The notes beneath the pieces are model-generated. The model made no database searches and was not told the DNA's origin. It saw only the letters and a list, made by a program, of their open reading frames with translations. 64,000 nucleotides of DNA. Origin: Umbilicaria muhlenbergii (Eukaryota; Ascomycota; Lecanoromycetes; Umbilicariales; Umbilicariaceae). The stretch's first letter is position 1; every line of letters begins with the position of its first letter. The position numbers and the translations under genes are program-made. Below, one piece after another: positions 62,465-64,000 of the stretch. The DNA lies in the NCBI GenBank assembly GCA_000611775.1, contig KK106984.1, forward strand, positions 4,007,341 through 4,071,340. The letters are read 5' to 3'.

Positions 62465-63561
62465 CTTGTACTGATGGCATATAGCAACAGAAGAAAAACG
62501 TAATAATGATACGTGAAATATAGGACGCCAGAAAGCAGCGAGAGTAACGACTGTTGAGGCCGATTTACAGAAAGTGAGTGACTGAAAGCTACTGATGGGA
62601 ATGGGTTGGCTAAAAGCAGGGAATACATGGACCTTACAAGTGACTACAGACACCAAAGATTGATATTGGGAAGGAGTAGTTAGAGAGTAACAACATTGCA
62701 ACATAGGAAGTTACGAATAACGCAGAGGTCATATTGAACCACTTAGTTCCCGTATCTCAAAAGTATTTGTCTTGCAGGGTACAGTGTATCGTCGATTGAT
62801 GTTAGAGAGGACTTGCTTGCCCAACGCAATCTTTTACGCCATTGGCGGGAGATACACCCTTTGTAGTCTTTACGGCGCAGCCCCTAACAAACAGGGCATA
62901 GAGGACCTTGTTCCACGTATCGCTCACCCTTTTTGACCCGGCGATGCCAAAGAGTCGGTAGCAGGGTATCTATGATGGACATGGTCGCATAGCCGCATGC
63001 CTTTGGGGTCCTTGGGTGGTTCTTCTTCAGGCGATGATGAAAAGGAGTGTAGAAAAGTGGATAAACACGTGATAGAGCAGGCGTAAGATCAAAATAAACT
63101 GGCAGTCACAAGGCCTTGAGGATTCGAGTTCCGTACACTTATAGAAGCCATTGAGCTCTGTGAACCGCAGTGATAAGGTTTCGAGATATTGCACTCCTTA
63201 CTCCGAGTAGTCCATTGTCAATTTGTTGCTGTTGCCACTTGTTCGACCCGACGCCTGGTAGTACGGTCACGGCCAATCCAGTCGGCCGTAGGAGCCTACG
63301 GCGACCAAGAGATAGCGCCGAGGTCATCGTCATTTATAATTTATCTCATCATCACCGAGACGCTATCCTTACCTTAGGGGCTTCGGTATTTTTGCACAGA
63401 GCAGAAACTCGCCACCTATCAGCGCTCCGCCTTCTTCCCCTGCTGATTTTCTCTGCCTCATTTCCCCGTTCATCAATTCAGAAGGACGGGCTCATGCAGT
63501 AAGCCGCCTAGGTTTATCCAGTTTGCCCTCCTCCCCACCCCTCTGTGTTCTCTCCAAAAGC
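62465..63561. other. Divergent intergenic region
   Basis: About 1.1 kb between the gene ending at 60983 (-) and the partial gene starting at 63562 (+). Nothing recognised; it should hold both promoters. Confidence 0.4.
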
Positions 63562-64000
63562 ATGCTTTACGGCCAAAGCCTCTCATGGAGATACGCACTC
63601 CGAAGTTCTCCTAGAGGGGCTGCCAGATGCTACTCGACAGCGCGAACAAGCTTGAAAAGCCATGCCCTCAGCACACGATTCTTGAGACCACCAGATCCCT
63701 CCTTGCGACCCAGTTTCTCTCCTCCGCTGCAAGCGTCAACATTCCGCTTCTTCACAACTTCCCCCTCAAGGTGGAAAGATCGGGGTGAAGATGAACCACC
63801 CGAGCCCATACCTGTCCAGCAGAAATCGGAGGATGAGGGAATCACTCGAGAAGGAGGTACCGAGCAGCCGGTTGCTGGCGATGAGACAAATGCATCCAAG
63901 AAGGCGCCCAGCACAACGATCGGGGGGTCTGTTTCATCTGCTAGCGGTACCATTGACGCAAAAGGCAGTAGCGGAGCTGGCAGCGGCGGCGAAGCAGGTG
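63562..64000 (+). CDS. N-terminus of a mitochondrial protein, possibly Lon protease (Pim1); cut by window edge
   Basis: From the ATG at 63562 the frame stays open to the window end (146 codons). The first 70 residues are rich in Arg, Ser and Leu with almost no acidic residues (MLYGQSLSWRYALRSSPRGA, later RFFTTSPSRWKDRG), typical of a matrix-targeting presequence. A charged, Gly/Ser/Pro-rich linker follows (EPPEPIPVQQ, then GSSGAGSGGEAG). This layout resembles the start of fungal Pim1/Lon proteases, but the diagnostic Lon domains would lie beyond the edge, so the name is only a suggestion. Confidence 0.6.
   Translation, partial: MLYGQSLSWRYALRSSPRGAARCYSTARTSLKSHALSTRFLRPPDPSLRPSFSPPLQASTFRFFTTSPSRWKDRGEDEPPEPIPVQQKSEDEGITREGGTEQPVAGDETNASKKAPSTTIGGSVSSASGTIDAKGSSGAGSGGEAG

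Overview
This window comes from a filamentous ascomycete (Pezizomycotina). The evidence is short spliceosomal introns (46-115 bp, usually GT..AG with CTAAC/CTGAC-like branch sites), fungus-specific families (fungal_trans regulator, ATO transporter, fused LEU1, Bro1, Sap30), and a sharp split between an AT-rich, mutation-scarred repeat block and GC-balanced, gene-dense DNA. I cannot fix the class from sequence alone. Exon joins were made by eye; all recognised gene models close to whole codon numbers and match the family in frame.

Region 1 (1-21.7 kb) is a nest of three old Ty3/Gypsy LTR retrotransposons, all broken. Element B (LTRs 276-538 and 20660-20922, 5-bp target duplication GATAT) is the host element. 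Element A (648-7559, opposite orientation, target duplication ATGAT) sits in B's leader. Element C (11784-20042) sits in B's integrase region. The C/T and G/A damage looks RIP-like but falls mainly at CpG and CpC rather than the textbook CpA. A more TpA-rich tract (20.93-21.72 kb) follows.

Region 2 (21.7-24.2 kb) is a small island with a secreted, probably GPI-anchored PEBP-like gene and a 0.45-kb inverted-repeat element with 10-bp flanking direct repeats (MULE/MITE-like). A second AT-rich tract separates it from the main gene block.

Region 3 (24.2-64 kb) is ordinary gene-rich DNA: long-chain acyl-CoA synthetase (-), RKM5-type lysine methyltransferase (+), two damaged small genes (-), an unknown type I membrane protein with a 16-nt microexon (-), a small one-helix protein (+), a C2H2/fungal_trans regulator (+), SAP30 (+), mitochondrial DnaJ MDJ1 (+), BRO1 (+), an ATO/GPR1-FUN34-YaaH transporter (-), an Argonaute of nine exons (-), LEU1 isopropylmalate dehydratase (-), an unrecognised protein with a C-terminal Cys/His motif (-), and the start of a mitochondrial protein, possibly Lon/Pim1 (+), running off the right edge.

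The genes do not form a cluster with one shared job; they are mostly housekeeping functions (lipid activation, leucine synthesis, mitochondrial folding, endosomal sorting, chromatin). The thematic link worth noting is genome defence: RIP-like damage of a nested transposon block and an RNA-silencing Argonaute lie in the same 64 kb. I found no rRNA, no convincing tRNA, no CRISPR and no undescribed multi-gene system.
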